Assembly (NCBI RefSeq): GCF_001517105.1
Contig: NZ_LPVF01000010.1
Span: 62,001 to 126,000 of the forward strand
DNA from: Bacillus halotolerans
GTDB lineage: Bacteria; Bacillota; Bacilli; Bacillales; Bacillaceae
Length of the DNA stretch: 64,000 nucleotides
Reading direction: 5' to 3'
Position numbers and translations under genes: made by a program. Of this stretch, positions 17,293-26,858 are shown in pieces. Under the pieces are notes generated by a model. It did not search any database. It saw nothing but the letters and a program-made list of their open reading frames with translations, and was not told the DNA's origin. Positions within the stretch are counted from its first letter, which is position 1, and each line of letters opens with the position of its first letter.

Positions 17293-18690
17293 TTATGCTT
17301 CTTGTTTCTCTTCTTCCCAAGTTTCAGCGTGTTTCAGTCCTGGGATATTTTTCGCTTTAAACACAGGATCAAGTCCTTGTTTGCGCTGTTTCGCGTAATC
17401 TTTATAGACTTTGTATGCTACGTTTGACAGCAGTGTGATCACAACTAAGTTAATCAGCGCCATAACCCCCATAAAGAGATCCGCCATGTCCCAAACAATC
17501 TGGAACCCTGCTACACATCCAAAGACAACCATAGCAATAACCGCAATACGGTAAATGTTCAGCCATGTTTTGCTTGTTTTAATGAATTCAATGTTTGTCT
17601 CGCCATAATAGTAGTTTCCGACAACTGAGCTGAAAGCGAATAAGAACATTGCGACTGCTATAAAACTAGGCGCCCATCCCCCAATATGGTGGTCCAAAGC
17701 AGCCTGCGTTACTTGGATGCCGTCACCTTTTGGTGTTACACTGTACAGTAAAATAATAAACGCTGTGGACGTACATACGATAAATGTATCGAAAAACACG
17801 CCTAATGTCTGGATAAAGCCTTGCTTAGCCGGATGCGAAACATGAGCTGTCGCAGCAGCGTTTGGCGCGCTACCCATTCCCGCTTCGTTAGAAAAAAGTC
17901 CGCGCTGTGCACCGATGACAATGATAGCTCCTATTCCTCCGCCGACAACTTGTTCAATTCCTAAAGCGTTTTTGACAATTGTCGCAATAACGCTTGGGAA
18001 TGCAGAAATATTTGTGAATACAACATATAGTGCAATAAGAATATAAAGCCCCGCCATGACCGGAACAATCAACTGTGTCACAGCGACAACACGTTTTAAG
18101 CCGCCAAAAATAATAAAAGCCGTTAAAACAGCAAGAACAACAGCGACAACTATTTTATTCACATGAAAAGCGCCTTCTAACGCTCCTGCAATTGTATTTG
18201 ATTGAACAGCGTTAAAGATTAAACCGAATGATACGGTAATTAAGACAGCAAATACGATGCCAAGCCATCTGACTCCAAGCCCCTTTTGGATATAGTAAGC
18301 CGGTCCGCCTCGGAAATCGTCTCCGTCCTTCACTTTATAGAGCTGAGCTAACGTACTCTCAACAAAGCTTGATGCCATACCAACAGCTGCTACAACCCAC
18401 ATCCAAAATACAGCGCCTGGTCCGCCTGTCGCAATCGCTAAGGCAACACCAGTCAAGTTCCCTGTACCGACTCGGGATGCGGCAGAAATAAAAAATGCCT
18501 GCATAGAAGAAACACCTTTGTTGCCTTGTGGCTTCTCACCTACTATTCTAAACATTTCGATAAAGTAACGGAATTGGATAAAACCAAAACGAAGTGTAAA
18601 AAATAATCCAAGTCCTATTAAAATATAAAATAAATATTTCCAGATAAAATCACTTGGAATATTAATCAAACTGTTGAAAAAAGACTCCAT
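17293..18690 (-). CDS. alsT: Sodium:amino-acid symporter AlsT (AGCS family)
   Basis: A multi-pass membrane symporter of the alanine/glycine:cation family; the B. subtilis protein has been linked to glutamine uptake. The 465-aa length counts from the ATG at 18690, which has AGGAGGT just upstream; an in-frame ATG seven codons earlier is less well placed. Family blocks include SRVGTGNLTGVALAIATGGP (cation-binding region), GPAYYIQKGLG and QRGLFSNEAGMGSAPNAAA. About eleven hydrophobic segments are visible. A GlnR/TnrA-type box lies 43-60 bp upstream, which points to control by nitrogen supply. It is a single-gene unit with its own terminator. Confidence 0.95.
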   Translation of the reverse strand: MESFFNSLINIPSDFIWKYLFYILIGLGLFFTLRFGFIQFRYFIEMFRIVGEKPQGNKGVSSMQAFFISAASRVGTGNLTGVALAIATGGPGAVFWMWVVAAVGMASSFVESTLAQLYKVKDGDDFRGGPAYYIQKGLGVRWLGIVFAVLITVSFGLIFNAVQSNTIAGALEGAFHVNKIVVAVVLAVLTAFIIFGGLKRVVAVTQLIVPVMAGLYILIALYVVFTNISAFPSVIATIVKNALGIEQVVGGGIGAIIVIGAQRGLFSNEAGMGSAPNAAATAHVSHPAKQGFIQTLGVFFDTFIVCTSTAFIILLYSVTPKGDGIQVTQAALDHHIGGWAPSFIAVAMFLFAFSSVVGNYYYGETNIEFIKTSKTWLNIYRIAVIAMVVFGCVAGFQIVWDMADLFMGVMALINLVVITLLSNVAYKVYKDYAKQRKQGLDPVFKAKNIPGLKHAETWEEEKQEA

Positions 18691-18733
18691 ATTTACCTCC
18701 TGTTTCATCAATTCATTGTGAATTCAATTTCGA

Positions 18734-18750
18734 TGTTAGATTTTTTAACA
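18734..18750. promoter_or_regulatory. GlnR/TnrA box upstream of alsT
   Basis: The 17 bp TGTTAGATTTTTTAACA match the consensus TGTNANATTTTNTNACA at every fixed position. On the minus strand a TATAAT (complement of 18762-18767) lies just upstream, so the box would cover the start of transcription. This placement suggests repression. The match is seen; the regulator is inferred from the known consensus. Confidence 0.85.
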
Positions 18751-18779
18751 TGACGAGTATTATTATATCACAATATGTC

Positions 18780-19140
18780 GAATTAGGAAGTTTTTTCGAA
18801 GAATATTATGTTAGTTTGATTTTTTATTTTCTATGAATAAATTTATTAGAAATCAATAAGAAGTCTCCCTTTCTATACATTCTCTGCTTGTTTCTCCCTA
18901 ACCTAAGGGTGTATATCGTGATAATGTTTGAGCTGCAAACATATCTTTAAAATATGTTTTGAATCACACCCTAGATCGGGTATACATATACTAATAAAAG
19001 ACATTTCACTTTAAAAAGGAACTGAAACGATATATACTTAACAAAGTGAATTTTATTTTTAAATTTAATAAATCAGGTTTACTTTTAAGACGGTCTGGGG
19101 TATCATTATAAAAATATTCAGTAATATCGAAGGGGGGAGA
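18780..19140. other. Intergenic region between alsT and ynfC
   Basis: About 360 bp of very AT-rich sequence between divergent genes. It must hold the ynfC promoter. I see no RNA gene or terminator in it. Confidence 0.4.
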
Positions 19141-19144
19141 TCAT

Positions 19145-19495
19145 TTGAAAAAAGTAACGATACTTAAAGCGTCCATCTTATTTTTGGCGATTGCCAGTTT
19201 TCATTTGTTCTCAATTCCCCACGCCTTTGATATTGGCCATCATTATAAAGCGGTAGCCGACCAGCAGGAAATGCATGAGATGAAAGCTGGCCAAAATGCA
19301 GATGATGAAAAGAAATCCATCACCGGAGCTTTTGCGCTGACTGCCTTCTCAATGGCTGTGCTGCTGATGACCGCGGAAAACAAAGATATATGTTACTCCC
19401 GGAGACGGCAGCGAAGAAAAAGCTTTATACTGGCCAAATTCTATCAATCGTCTTATTTCGACAAACTTCATGTTCAACATCACCCGAATATATAA
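19145..19495 (+). CDS. ynfC: YnfC-like small membrane/secreted protein
   Basis: A 116-aa protein starting at a TTG behind GGGGGGAGA. An N-terminal hydrophobic stretch (ILFLAIASFHLFSI) and a second one (AFALTAFSMAVLLM, ~65-78) suggest one or two membrane spans. The tail is basic (CYSRRRQRRK). Length and place between alsT and parC match B. subtilis YnfC as recalled. No known domain. A 41-codon gene follows 24 bp later. Confidence 0.7.
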   Translation: MKKVTILKASILFLAIASFHLFSIPHAFDIGHHYKAVADQQEMHEMKAGQNADDEKKSITGAFALTAFSMAVLLMTAENKDICYSRRRQRRKSFILAKFYQSSYFDKLHVQHHPNI

Positions 19496-19519
19496 CGAAA
19501 ATATGAGGAGGCTGTTAAC

Positions 19520-19645
19520 ATGTTGTTTATCTTAAGAATGGTGATTTTAGGCTTATTCTCTTTCACAGCGCTGAACTTATTTGTATGGCAAGGTATTGAA
19601 GTCATTCATGCCGTGACAGACTTATTCACCAGCCATGAAAGCTGA
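19520..19645 (+). CDS. ynzL: 41-aa single-span membrane peptide (YnzL-like)
   Basis: ATG with ATGAGGAGGC upstream opens a 41-codon frame that starts MLFILRMVILGLFSFTALNL and ends TDLFTSHES. The first 30 residues are hydrophobic enough for one membrane span. It follows ynfC closely and is followed by a terminator, so the two probably form one transcript. I recall a small ynz gene at this place in B. subtilis; the symbol is tentative. Confidence 0.65.
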   Translation: MLFILRMVILGLFSFTALNLFVWQGIEVIHAVTDLFTSHES

Positions 19646-19660
19646 TGAAAAACAAAATAT

Positions 19661-19690
19661 ACCCGCTCACGATATGTGAGCGGGTTTTTT
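19661..19690. terminator. Bidirectional terminator between the ynfC unit and parC
   Basis: ACCCGCTCAC pairs with GTGAGCGGGT and a T run follows on the + strand. The region left of the stem is A-rich, so it can also end parC transcripts from the other side. Confidence 0.88.
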
Positions 19691-19695
19691 AATGA

Positions 19696-22113
19696 TTATT
19701 CAGTTGTAAGACGCCAGACAGCTGTGACCTTGCCTGATTCTTCTTCATCAATAAAGAATGAACCATTGCTGTATCTGTCGTTTGTTCGCAGCTCTTTAGC
19801 CTGCAGTTCTTTTCTGTCCCCTTTTTCCGTCTCTGCCATAAACCGCTCATCAAGTCCGCACGCGAACAGCGAAACGACACGATGCGGATTTTTCTTCAGT
19901 TCACGCAGCATAACGACTCCCCGTTTTGCACGGGAGGTCTTTTCAAACTCAGAAAGACTCATACGTTTGACCGCTCCCCGCTGTGTAAACAATACGAGAG
20001 AATCAGACTCATGCAGAATTTCTCCTGACACGACAAAGTCTCCATCTTTCAAGTTAATTCCTTTAACGCCAGCTGCACGTGCGCCCACAACATTTACTTC
20101 ATCTTCTCCAAACCATAGGCCATATCCGAGATGTGTCGCCATCAAGATCTGACTGTCACCATTTGTCACATGTACATCAATCAGCTCGTCTTCACCCTTT
20201 AGATTTAACGCCACAAGTGCTTTAGAATAGCGCTGTGCTTTGTAATGGGTGAGTTCTGTCTTTTTCACCATGCCGTTTTTCGTGAAGAATAAAAGATAAG
20301 CAGATGGATCAAACTCTTTTATCGGTATGGCCTTTACAATCGTTTCGTCACGTTCAATCGTGATTATGTTAGAAAAATGCTGGCCCATGTCCTTCCATCT
20401 GATATCAGGCAGCTGGTGAACCGGACAATAGATATAGCTTCCCTTATTCGTGAAAAGCAGCAGCACATCTGTCGTGTTCATTTCAAACTGGTGCAGCATC
20501 CTGTCTGTATCCTTCATTCCAAAATCCTGTCCGTTTGAAGCGGCAAAGGAACGCTGGCTTGTGCGCTTTAAGTAGCCATCTTTTGTAACGGTCACGTATA
20601 CATCCTCAGAGGCAACCATGACTTCAAGATTAATTTTGATTTCCTCAATTTTTTCTTCAATGACAGAGCGTCTCGTGTCCGCATATTTCTTTTTCAGCGC
20701 TTTTAAGCTGTTTGTAATGACCTTTAACAGCTTTTTATCATTACTCAAAATCGATTCAAGCTCTTCAATATTTTTGCTGAGCTCTTCAGCCTCTTCCTTG
20801 AGCGCTGTGATATCGGTATTTGTTAAACGATATAGCTGCAAGGACACGATAGCTTCAGCCTGAGGCTCAGTGAATTCATATTTCGCAATTAAATTGTTTT
20901 TGGCGTCACGTTTATCGCTAGAGGAGCGAATCGTTGCGATAACTTCATCCAAGATCGATAAAGCCTTCATAAGACCTTCTACAATGTGATGTCTGTCTTT
21001 TGCTTTTTGAAGCTCGTAAACGGATCGGTTTGTGACAACTTCTTTTTGGTGGCCGATGTATGCATCTAAAATAGATGGCAGACTCATCAGCATTGGACGG
21101 CGGTTGTGGATCGCCACCATATTAAAGTTATACGTAATCTGCAAATCAGTATTTTTATATAAGTAATTCAAAATGCCCTTGGCATCTGCTTCTTTCTTTA
21201 GTTCTACGACCACTCTGAGGCCGGTTCGGTCTGTTTCGTCTCGAACCTCGGAGATGCCCTCAACCTTTTTATCAATACGGTACTCGTCCATTTTTTTCAC
21301 AAGGTTGGCTTTATTGACTTCAAACGGAATTTCTGTAATCACAATTTGCTCACGTCCGCCTCTGATCGCTTCGATCTCAGCTTTTCCGCGGATAATAATT
21401 TTCCCTTTTCCGGTTTCGTAGGCTTTTCTAATGCCATCAACGCCCTGGATAATTCCGCCTGTTGGAAAGTCAGGCCCTTTGATCACTTCCATGAGATCGT
21501 CTACAGAGCATGACGGCATTTGAATGCGTTTAATGACAGCATCAATGACTTCTCCTAAATGATGAGGCGGTATATCAGTCGCATATCCTGCAGATATACC
21601 GGTAGATCCGTTGACCAGCAAGTTAGGGAACATAGCCGGAAGTACAACAGGCTCCTTGCTTGTATCATCAAAGTTTGGGACAAATTCAACAGTATTTTTG
21701 TCAATATCCCGCAGAAGCTCTGATGCAATCGAAGACAATTTCGCTTCTGTGTAACGCATGGCCGCCGGAGGATCTCCATCTATACTTCCGTTATTCCCGT
21801 GCATTTCAATTAATACATTCCGCACTTTCCAATCCTGGCTCATCCGCACCATTGCTTCATACACCGAACTGTCACCGTGCGGATGGTAGTTACCGATGAC
21901 ATTACCGACCGTTTTGGCCGCTTTTCTGAAATTTTTATCAAATGTGTTTCCGTCTGTATGCATCGCATACAGAATTCTGCGCTGTACGGGCTTTAAACCG
22001 TCGCGCGCATCAGGCAGCGCCCTGTCTTGAATAATATATTTACTATAGCGTCCAAAACGGTCGCCGATCACCTCTTCTAATGGTAAATCATGAAATAATT
22101 CTGGCTGTGACAA
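19696..22113 (-). CDS. parC: DNA topoisomerase IV subunit A
   Basis: The subunit that cuts and rejoins DNA in topoisomerase IV, which unlinks daughter chromosomes. The 805-aa protein has the catalytic AAMRYTEA (Tyr121) in the winged-helix region. A coiled coil follows at ~430-490. Six-bladed C-terminal wheel repeats lie at ~500-800 (for example VTKDGYLKRT, FTKNGMVKKT, FTQRGAVKRM). In the quinolone-resistance region HPHGDSSVYEAM, the usual Ser and Glu (S82, E86) are wild type. parC starts 3 bp after parE on the same strand, so the two are translated together. Confidence 0.98.
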   Translation of the reverse strand: MSQPELFHDLPLEEVIGDRFGRYSKYIIQDRALPDARDGLKPVQRRILYAMHTDGNTFDKNFRKAAKTVGNVIGNYHPHGDSSVYEAMVRMSQDWKVRNVLIEMHGNNGSIDGDPPAAMRYTEAKLSSIASELLRDIDKNTVEFVPNFDDTSKEPVVLPAMFPNLLVNGSTGISAGYATDIPPHHLGEVIDAVIKRIQMPSCSVDDLMEVIKGPDFPTGGIIQGVDGIRKAYETGKGKIIIRGKAEIEAIRGGREQIVITEIPFEVNKANLVKKMDEYRIDKKVEGISEVRDETDRTGLRVVVELKKEADAKGILNYLYKNTDLQITYNFNMVAIHNRRPMLMSLPSILDAYIGHQKEVVTNRSVYELQKAKDRHHIVEGLMKALSILDEVIATIRSSSDKRDAKNNLIAKYEFTEPQAEAIVSLQLYRLTNTDITALKEEAEELSKNIEELESILSNDKKLLKVITNSLKALKKKYADTRRSVIEEKIEEIKINLEVMVASEDVYVTVTKDGYLKRTSQRSFAASNGQDFGMKDTDRMLHQFEMNTTDVLLLFTNKGSYIYCPVHQLPDIRWKDMGQHFSNIITIERDETIVKAIPIKEFDPSAYLLFFTKNGMVKKTELTHYKAQRYSKALVALNLKGEDELIDVHVTNGDSQILMATHLGYGLWFGEDEVNVVGARAAGVKGINLKDGDFVVSGEILHESDSLVLFTQRGAVKRMSLSEFEKTSRAKRGVVMLRELKKNPHRVVSLFACGLDERFMAETEKGDRKELQAKELRTNDRYSNGSFFIDEEESGKVTAVWRLTTE

Positions 22114-22116
22114 TCA

Positions 22117-24084
22117 TTAAACCTCCTCAGCGACCGATAAGTTTTCATTTTCTAAAATATTGCTTTCTTCGTCTAAGCCGAAAGCTACGTTTTTCTCAAT
22201 CCACTTTCTGCGCGGCTCTACTTTATCGCCCATCAATGTCGTCACGCGCCTCTCAACACGTGCCGCGTCGTCAATTTTGACCCTTACAAGCGTACGGGAC
22301 TCCGGATTCATCGTCGTTTCCCACAGCTGATCTGCGTTCATCTCACCAAGACCCTTGTATCGCTGGATTGTATAGCCCTTGCCGACTTTTTTCAGTACAT
22401 CATCCATCTCTTCATCAGACCATGCATATTCAATGATTTCTTTTTTCCCGCTGCCTTTGCTGACCTTATATAAAGGAGGCAGTGCAATGAATACCTTTCC
22501 ATTCTCAATGAGCGGCTTCATATAGCGATAGAAAAAGGTTAAAAGCAGCACTTGAATATGAGCGCCGTCAGTATCGGCATCCGTCATAATGATGATTTTA
22601 TCGTAGTTAATGTCGTCGACTGCAAAATCAGCCCCGACACCGCCGCCGATGGCATGAATGATCGTATTAATCTCTTCGTTTTTAAAGATATCAGCAAGCT
22701 TTGCTTTTTCCGTGTTAATGACTTTACCGCGCAATGGCAGAACCGCTTGGAATCTGCGGTCTCTTCCCTGCTTTGCTGATCCGCCCGCAGAGTCACCCTC
22801 AACGAGATACAATTCATTCTTTGCCGGATTTCTTGAACCCGCAGGTGTCAGCTTACCGCTTAATGTCGCTTCTGATTTTTTTCGTTTTTTGCCGCTCCTG
22901 GCTTCTTCCCGGGCTTTACGTGCCGCTTCTCGCGCCTGGCTCGCCTTTATTGCTTTTTTCACAAGAAGAGTAGCGGTGTCCCGATTTTCCTCTAAAAAGT
23001 AAGCAAGCTGTTCTGATACGATTGCGTCTACAGCAGATCTTGCTTCGCTTGTGCCGAGTTTTCCTTTTGTTTGTCCTTCAAATTGAAGAAGTTCTTCAGG
23101 AATACGGACAGAGATAATAGCTGAAAGCCCTTCCCTTATATCTGTGCCTTCCAGGTTTTTATCCTTTTCTTTCAGCAAAGCCACTTTTCTCGCATATTCA
23201 TTAAAGGCTCTCGTCATCGCTGTCTTTGCACCTGACTCATGAGTTCCGCCGTCTTTTGTTCTGACGTTGTTAACAAACGACAGGATATTTTCTGAATAGC
23301 CGTCGTTAAACTGAAACGCAAAATCCACTTCGATGGAATGATGCTCTCCTTCAAACGAGACCACTTCAGACAGGGCATCTTTTTCCTCATTTAAGTAAGC
23401 AACAAACGCTTCTATTCCGTTCTCATAATAAAAGATTTCACGCTGGCCGTTCCGCTCGTCAATCAGTTCAATTTTTAATCCTTTTAATAAAAACGCTGAT
23501 TCCCGTAAGCGTTCAGAAAGCGTTTCAAAATTATAAGTTGTTGTGCTGAACATTGTCGGATCAGGCTTAAAGTGAGTAAGTGTGCCTGTCTTTTTCGTTT
23601 TGCCAATCTTTTCGAGAGATGTGACCGGTTTACCTCCGTTTTCAAAACGCTGCTGATAGACGAAGCCGTCCCGCTCAATCGTAACCGTCAGCCATTCAGA
23701 TAAAGCATTCACGACAGACGCGCCGACGCCGTGAAGCCCTCCGCTTGTCTTATAACCGCCTTGACCGAATTTTCCGCCTGCGTGAAGCACCGTTAAAATG
23801 ACCTCAGGGGTTGGTTTGCCGAGTTTATGCATTCCAGTCGGCATGCCGCGGCCTCTATCCTGTACAGAAATACTGTTGTCTTTATGTATTTTAACGATAA
23901 TGTGATCTCCATGGCCGGCAAGTACCTCATCGACGGAGTTATCTACAATTTCATAAACCAAGTGATGCAAGCCTCTCGCGTCGGTTGAGCCAATATACAT
24001 ACCCGGCCTTTTCCTTACGGCTTCAAGGCCTTCCAGCACCTGTATGGCATCTTCGTTGTAATCAAATTGCTGTTTTCTAGCCAA
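22117..24084 (-). CDS. parE: DNA topoisomerase IV subunit B
   Basis: The ATPase subunit of topoisomerase IV, 655 aa, partner of ParC. It has the GHKL motifs IVDNSVDEVLAG and SGGLHGVGASVVNALSEW. The TOPRIM domain has VEGDSAGGSAKQGRDR and IIMTDADTDGAHI (Mg-binding Asp residues), with a C-terminal GLGEMNADQLWETTM block. The start codon is TTG at 24084, behind AAAGGGG; I see no better ATG nearby. It is the first gene of the parE-parC unit. Confidence 0.98.
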   Translation of the reverse strand: MARKQQFDYNEDAIQVLEGLEAVRKRPGMYIGSTDARGLHHLVYEIVDNSVDEVLAGHGDHIIVKIHKDNSISVQDRGRGMPTGMHKLGKPTPEVILTVLHAGGKFGQGGYKTSGGLHGVGASVVNALSEWLTVTIERDGFVYQQRFENGGKPVTSLEKIGKTKKTGTLTHFKPDPTMFSTTTYNFETLSERLRESAFLLKGLKIELIDERNGQREIFYYENGIEAFVAYLNEEKDALSEVVSFEGEHHSIEVDFAFQFNDGYSENILSFVNNVRTKDGGTHESGAKTAMTRAFNEYARKVALLKEKDKNLEGTDIREGLSAIISVRIPEELLQFEGQTKGKLGTSEARSAVDAIVSEQLAYFLEENRDTATLLVKKAIKASQAREAARKAREEARSGKKRKKSEATLSGKLTPAGSRNPAKNELYLVEGDSAGGSAKQGRDRRFQAVLPLRGKVINTEKAKLADIFKNEEINTIIHAIGGGVGADFAVDDINYDKIIIMTDADTDGAHIQVLLLTFFYRYMKPLIENGKVFIALPPLYKVSKGSGKKEIIEYAWSDEEMDDVLKKVGKGYTIQRYKGLGEMNADQLWETTMNPESRTLVRVKIDDAARVERRVTTLMGDKVEPRRKWIEKNVAFGLDEESNILENENLSVAEEV

Positions 24085-24099
24085 ACGTACAAACCCCTT

Positions 24100-24430
24100 T
24101 CAAAAAACTAACATTCTCTTTTTCATTGTTACTTGTCAATTGTATAAAAGTATTTTTCATAATCCTTGCCCCGGTGCGCTTCTGCCTTGGACTCTTCATT
24201 ATAACCAATGTCATCCCATTCTCAACATACAGCTAACGAATCATTCCGTAAAACATCCAAAAGTGCTGTTTTTCCGAGATGAGAACGTATGTTTGTTTAT
24301 TATATATAAAGCAGCGGACCTTCGCAAATCGAACGGCCGGAACCAAGCTTAGCAAGGCATTCAAAAAAAGCTGTTCAAGCTTTATTGTATCTGTTTCACA
24401 GTAATTCGCAAACAATATCTTTACATGAAA
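24100..24430. other. Intergenic region upstream of parE
   Basis: About 330 bp without a convincing gene. It lies between yneT and parE, both on the minus strand, and should contain the parE promoter. Confidence 0.4.
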
Positions 24431-24432
24431 AA

Positions 24433-24464
24433 GCAAAAATCCTTGAATTCACAAGGATTTTTGC
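24433..24464 (-). terminator. Terminator of yneT
   Basis: A 13-bp stem (GCAAAAATCCTTG with CAAGGATTTTTGC) is followed by a T-rich stretch on the minus strand, 10 bp beyond the yneT stop. Confidence 0.88.
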
Positions 24465-24474
24465 AGCTCTGAAC

Positions 24475-24882
24475 CTATTTTGTTACAGCGTGTGCCACTT
24501 TTATGCACAGATCCATGATGACCGTTCTGCCATCTTCCTTCAGCATCTGATAAGCCTCTTCGTTCACCAGGCCTTGCTGCGCCCAAAATACCGGGGCATC
24601 TGTCTCCAGAAACTCTTTAGCGACATCAGGAAGCTGTTCTGAACGTCTGAATACATTCACGATATCAATCGGACCGTCAATTTCTTTTAACGATGATACG
24701 GCTTTTACACCAAGCGCCTCTTCGATCGTCGGATTTACTGGTATGATTTCGTATCCCGCATCCTGCATCGCTTTTGATACCATATACGATGTTCTATCGG
24801 GACGGTCTGAAAGCCCGACTACCGCTATTCTCTTACTTCCATCAAGAATTTCTTTGATTTCCGCTTTTGAAGGGTTTTGCAT
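24475..24882 (-). CDS. yneT: CoA-binding domain protein YneT
   Basis: A 135-aa single-domain protein of the CoA-binding (succinyl-CoA synthetase alpha-like) Rossmann family. KRIAVVGLSDRPDRTSYMV near residue 18 is the nucleotide-binding loop. YEIIPVNP and DIVNVFRR complete the fold, and PVFWAQQGLVNEEA is typical of the family. There is no catalytic His-loop as in full synthetases, so the role is unknown. It stands alone with its own terminator, divergent from plsY. Confidence 0.9.
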   Translation of the reverse strand: MQNPSKAEIKEILDGSKRIAVVGLSDRPDRTSYMVSKAMQDAGYEIIPVNPTIEEALGVKAVSSLKEIDGPIDIVNVFRRSEQLPDVAKEFLETDAPVFWAQQGLVNEEAYQMLKEDGRTVIMDLCIKVAHAVTK

Positions 24883-25050
24883 GATAGACCACTCCTTTTT
24901 GTTTATTCTACACGACCGAAAAGGAAGAAATCAAAACATGATGTATGGCTGATTAGATTTGTAAGCAAACTTTACAAAAAAACTTATCATCAGATCATGA
25001 CATCTCATGTTAAAATAGAGATTAGGGACATTGAAAAAGGAGAAATGTAG

Positions 25051-25632
25051 ATGTTAATTGCTTTATTGATTATTTTGGCCTACTTGATAGGCAGTATTCC
25101 ATCTGGCTTAATCGTAGGTAAGCTTGCCAAGGGAATTGATATTCGGGAGCATGGAAGCGGAAACTTAGGCGCTACCAACGCGTTCCGTACACTGGGCGTA
25201 AAAGCTGGTTCGGTTGTCATAGCCGGAGATATTTTAAAAGGGACACTGGCAGCTGCATTGCCTTACCTCATGCATGTTGATATTCATCCGCTCCTTGCGG
25301 GAGTCATAGCGGTTCTTGGCCATGTGTTTCCTGTGTTCGCCAAATTTAAAGGCGGCAAAGCCGTAGCAACTTCGGGAGGCGTCTTGCTGTTTTATGCACC
25401 TCTGTTATTCATTACAATGGTTGCGGTCTTTTTCATCTTTTTATACTTGACTAAATTTGTCTCTCTGTCATCAATGTTAACAGGGATATATACTGTCATA
25501 TATAGTCTCTTTGTACATGATAAGTATTTATTGATTGTCGTCACGCTGCTCACTGTTTTTGTAATATACAGGCACCGGGCGAATATCAAACGAATTATCA
25601 ATAAAACAGAACCTAAAGTCAAATGGTTATAA
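25051..25632 (+). CDS. plsY: Acyl-phosphate:glycerol-3-phosphate acyltransferase
   Basis: A membrane enzyme that moves the acyl group from acyl-phosphate to glycerol-3-phosphate, the first step of phospholipid synthesis. The 193-aa protein has the three cytoplasmic motifs: [12 protein letters not shown] then [12 protein letters not shown] (motif 1), [21 protein letters not shown] (motif 2), and a C-terminal [10 protein letters not shown] (motif 3). Five hydrophobic spans are visible. The ATG follows AAAAGGAG. It is divergent from yneT. Confidence 0.96.
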   Translation: MLIALLIILAYLIGSIPSGLIVGKLAKGIDIREHGSGNLGATNAFRTLGVKAGSVVIAGDILKGTLAAALPYLMHVDIHPLLAGVIAVLGHVFPVFAKFKGGKAVATSGGVLLFYAPLLFITMVAVFFIFLYLTKFVSLSSMLTGIYTVIYSLFVHDKYLLIVVTLLTVFVIYRHRANIKRIINKTEPKVKWL

Positions 25633-25725
25633 ATGTTTAAAAAACTTCTATTTTGACACGAGATAGCGTTATACGTTTATAATAGAGAAAATCAAATGAT
25701 AACAAAGGGAAAAGGGGGTCCTGTT

Positions 25726-26013
25726 ATGAATATGACAGTTAACGAAGACGCGCTGAACTGGTATAAAGAAGAGCTTGATTTACAAAACGGAGACCAAGTT
25801 CGATTTTTCGTCCGCTATGGCGGCTGCAGCAACGTTCAAAAAGGCTTTTCTCTCGGAGTGGCGAAAGATGCTCCTCAAGAAGCAGGAGTCACGGCAGAAG
25901 TCGGCGGCATCACCTTCTTTATTGAGGAAAGTGATCTTTGGTACTTTGACAACCATGATCTTCTCGTCAGCTATTCAGAGTCTGCTGATGAGCCTGTATT
26001 TGAATACCATTAA
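25726..26013 (+). CDS. yneR: HesB/IscA-like protein YneR
   Basis: A 95-aa protein with the HesB-like fold: RFFVRYGGCSNVQKGFSLG holds the conserved glycines and one Cys. The later C-terminal cysteines of true IscA iron-sulphur scaffolds are absent, so it probably does not act as a standard A-type carrier. I start at the ATG at 25726, behind AAAGGGGGT, rather than at an upstream in-frame ATG. A terminator follows directly. Confidence 0.88.
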   Translation: MNMTVNEDALNWYKEELDLQNGDQVRFFVRYGGCSNVQKGFSLGVAKDAPQEAGVTAEVGGITFFIEESDLWYFDNHDLLVSYSESADEPVFEYH

Positions 26014-26018
26014 GAAAA

Positions 26019-26048
26019 AGAACGCATATCCTATGCGTTCTTTTTTTA
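26019..26048. terminator. Bidirectional terminator between yneR and yneQ
   Basis: AGAACGCATA and TATGCGTTCT pair around a 3-nt loop with a T tract on the + strand and an A tract on the left, between converging genes. Confidence 0.88.
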
Positions 26049-26345
26049 TAAATGAAAACGTGTGAGATGGTCGGTCAGCTTTTCTTGTTCTAAGATATAT
26101 TTTTGCGTCTCGCCCAAAAGATCAAAGTGGGAAAATTCGCTTTTTTTATGTATCCATTCTTCCTTCAAACCGTACGCCGCACCCCATTGAACCAGCTTAT
26201 CAATATCTGCACAGCCTGCTTTTGTCACGGTTTTAGATTCCGGGAAACGGTCATCCAGCCAATAATGTGTTAAAAATGCGATTTCCCCTCTTTTGACTGC
26301 CTTCTTCCATCGGTTAACTTCCTCCCGTTTCACGCCAAATGCCAT
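26046..26345 (-). CDS. yneQ: YneQ, conserved small protein
   Basis: A 99-aa charged soluble protein, rich in Lys, Trp and Glu (REEVNRWKKAVKRGEIAFLT near the N-terminus). No recognised domain. Place and length match B. subtilis YneQ. It begins 15 bp after yneP, so the two are co-transcribed; function unknown. Confidence 0.82.
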   Translation of the reverse strand: MAFGVKREEVNRWKKAVKRGEIAFLTHYWLDDRFPESKTVTKAGCADIDKLVQWGAAYGLKEEWIHKKSEFSHFDLLGETQKYILEQEKLTDHLTRFHL

Positions 26346-26360
26346 ATGTCATTCACTTCC

Positions 26361-26777
26361 CTATTTTTTGGCCTTTTCATATGCTGCGTGCCAATCGGGG
26401 AAAGCCTTACGAAACTGAATCGGTTTAAAACTTTCTTTATCCACACAAATATGAGATGATTTCGCTTCAATTGATAGCTCACCAGCCGGATTATAAATAT
26501 GGTAGCCATATATGGTTTTAAAGCCGTTGTATTCCTCAATCCATGTGTGCACCACCGCAGTTTCTCCATAATGGAGGGGTTTTTTGTAGGAAATATTGAT
26601 ATCAACGACTGGAGAAAGCACGCCTTTCTTTTCCATATCACTATACAAAAAGCCTAGGTCTTTAATGAGTGCCGTCCTTCCGACCTCCATCCAAACAAGA
26701 TAATTCGCATGATACACGATCCCCATTTGATCTGTTTCGGCGTAACGCACTTCTATTTCTGTTTTTGATACATGCAA
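26361..26777 (-). CDS. yneP: Acyl-CoA thioesterase YneP (4HBT family)
   Basis: A 138-aa hot-dog-fold thioesterase, predicted to cleave acyl-CoA. The YAETDQMGIVYHANYLVWMEVGR region holds the 4HBT signature with the catalytic Asp (TDQMG) and the YHANY motif. The start is a TTG at 26777 behind GGGAGCAG; no in-frame ATG lies near. It heads a two-gene unit with yneQ. The true substrate is unknown. Confidence 0.9.
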   Translation of the reverse strand: MHVSKTEIEVRYAETDQMGIVYHANYLVWMEVGRTALIKDLGFLYSDMEKKGVLSPVVDINISYKKPLHYGETAVVHTWIEEYNGFKTIYGYHIYNPAGELSIEAKSSHICVDKESFKPIQFRKAFPDWHAAYEKAKK

Positions 26778-26833
26778 GATACTCTGCTCCCTTAATCAGT
26801 TTAGCCCCATTTTACCACATCCAAATCAGAAAG

Positions 26834-26858
26834 AAAAAAACCAGGTTTCCCTGGTTTT
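26834..26858 (-). terminator. Terminator of the sspN-tlp unit
   Basis: ACCAGG and CCTGGT pair around TTTC; on the minus strand a long T run follows. It touches the tlp stop codon. Confidence 0.8.

Noticed and set aside
21850..21890. Quinolone-resistance mutation in parC
   Set aside because: The QRDR reads HPHGDSSVYEAM with the usual Ser and Glu; no known resistance change.
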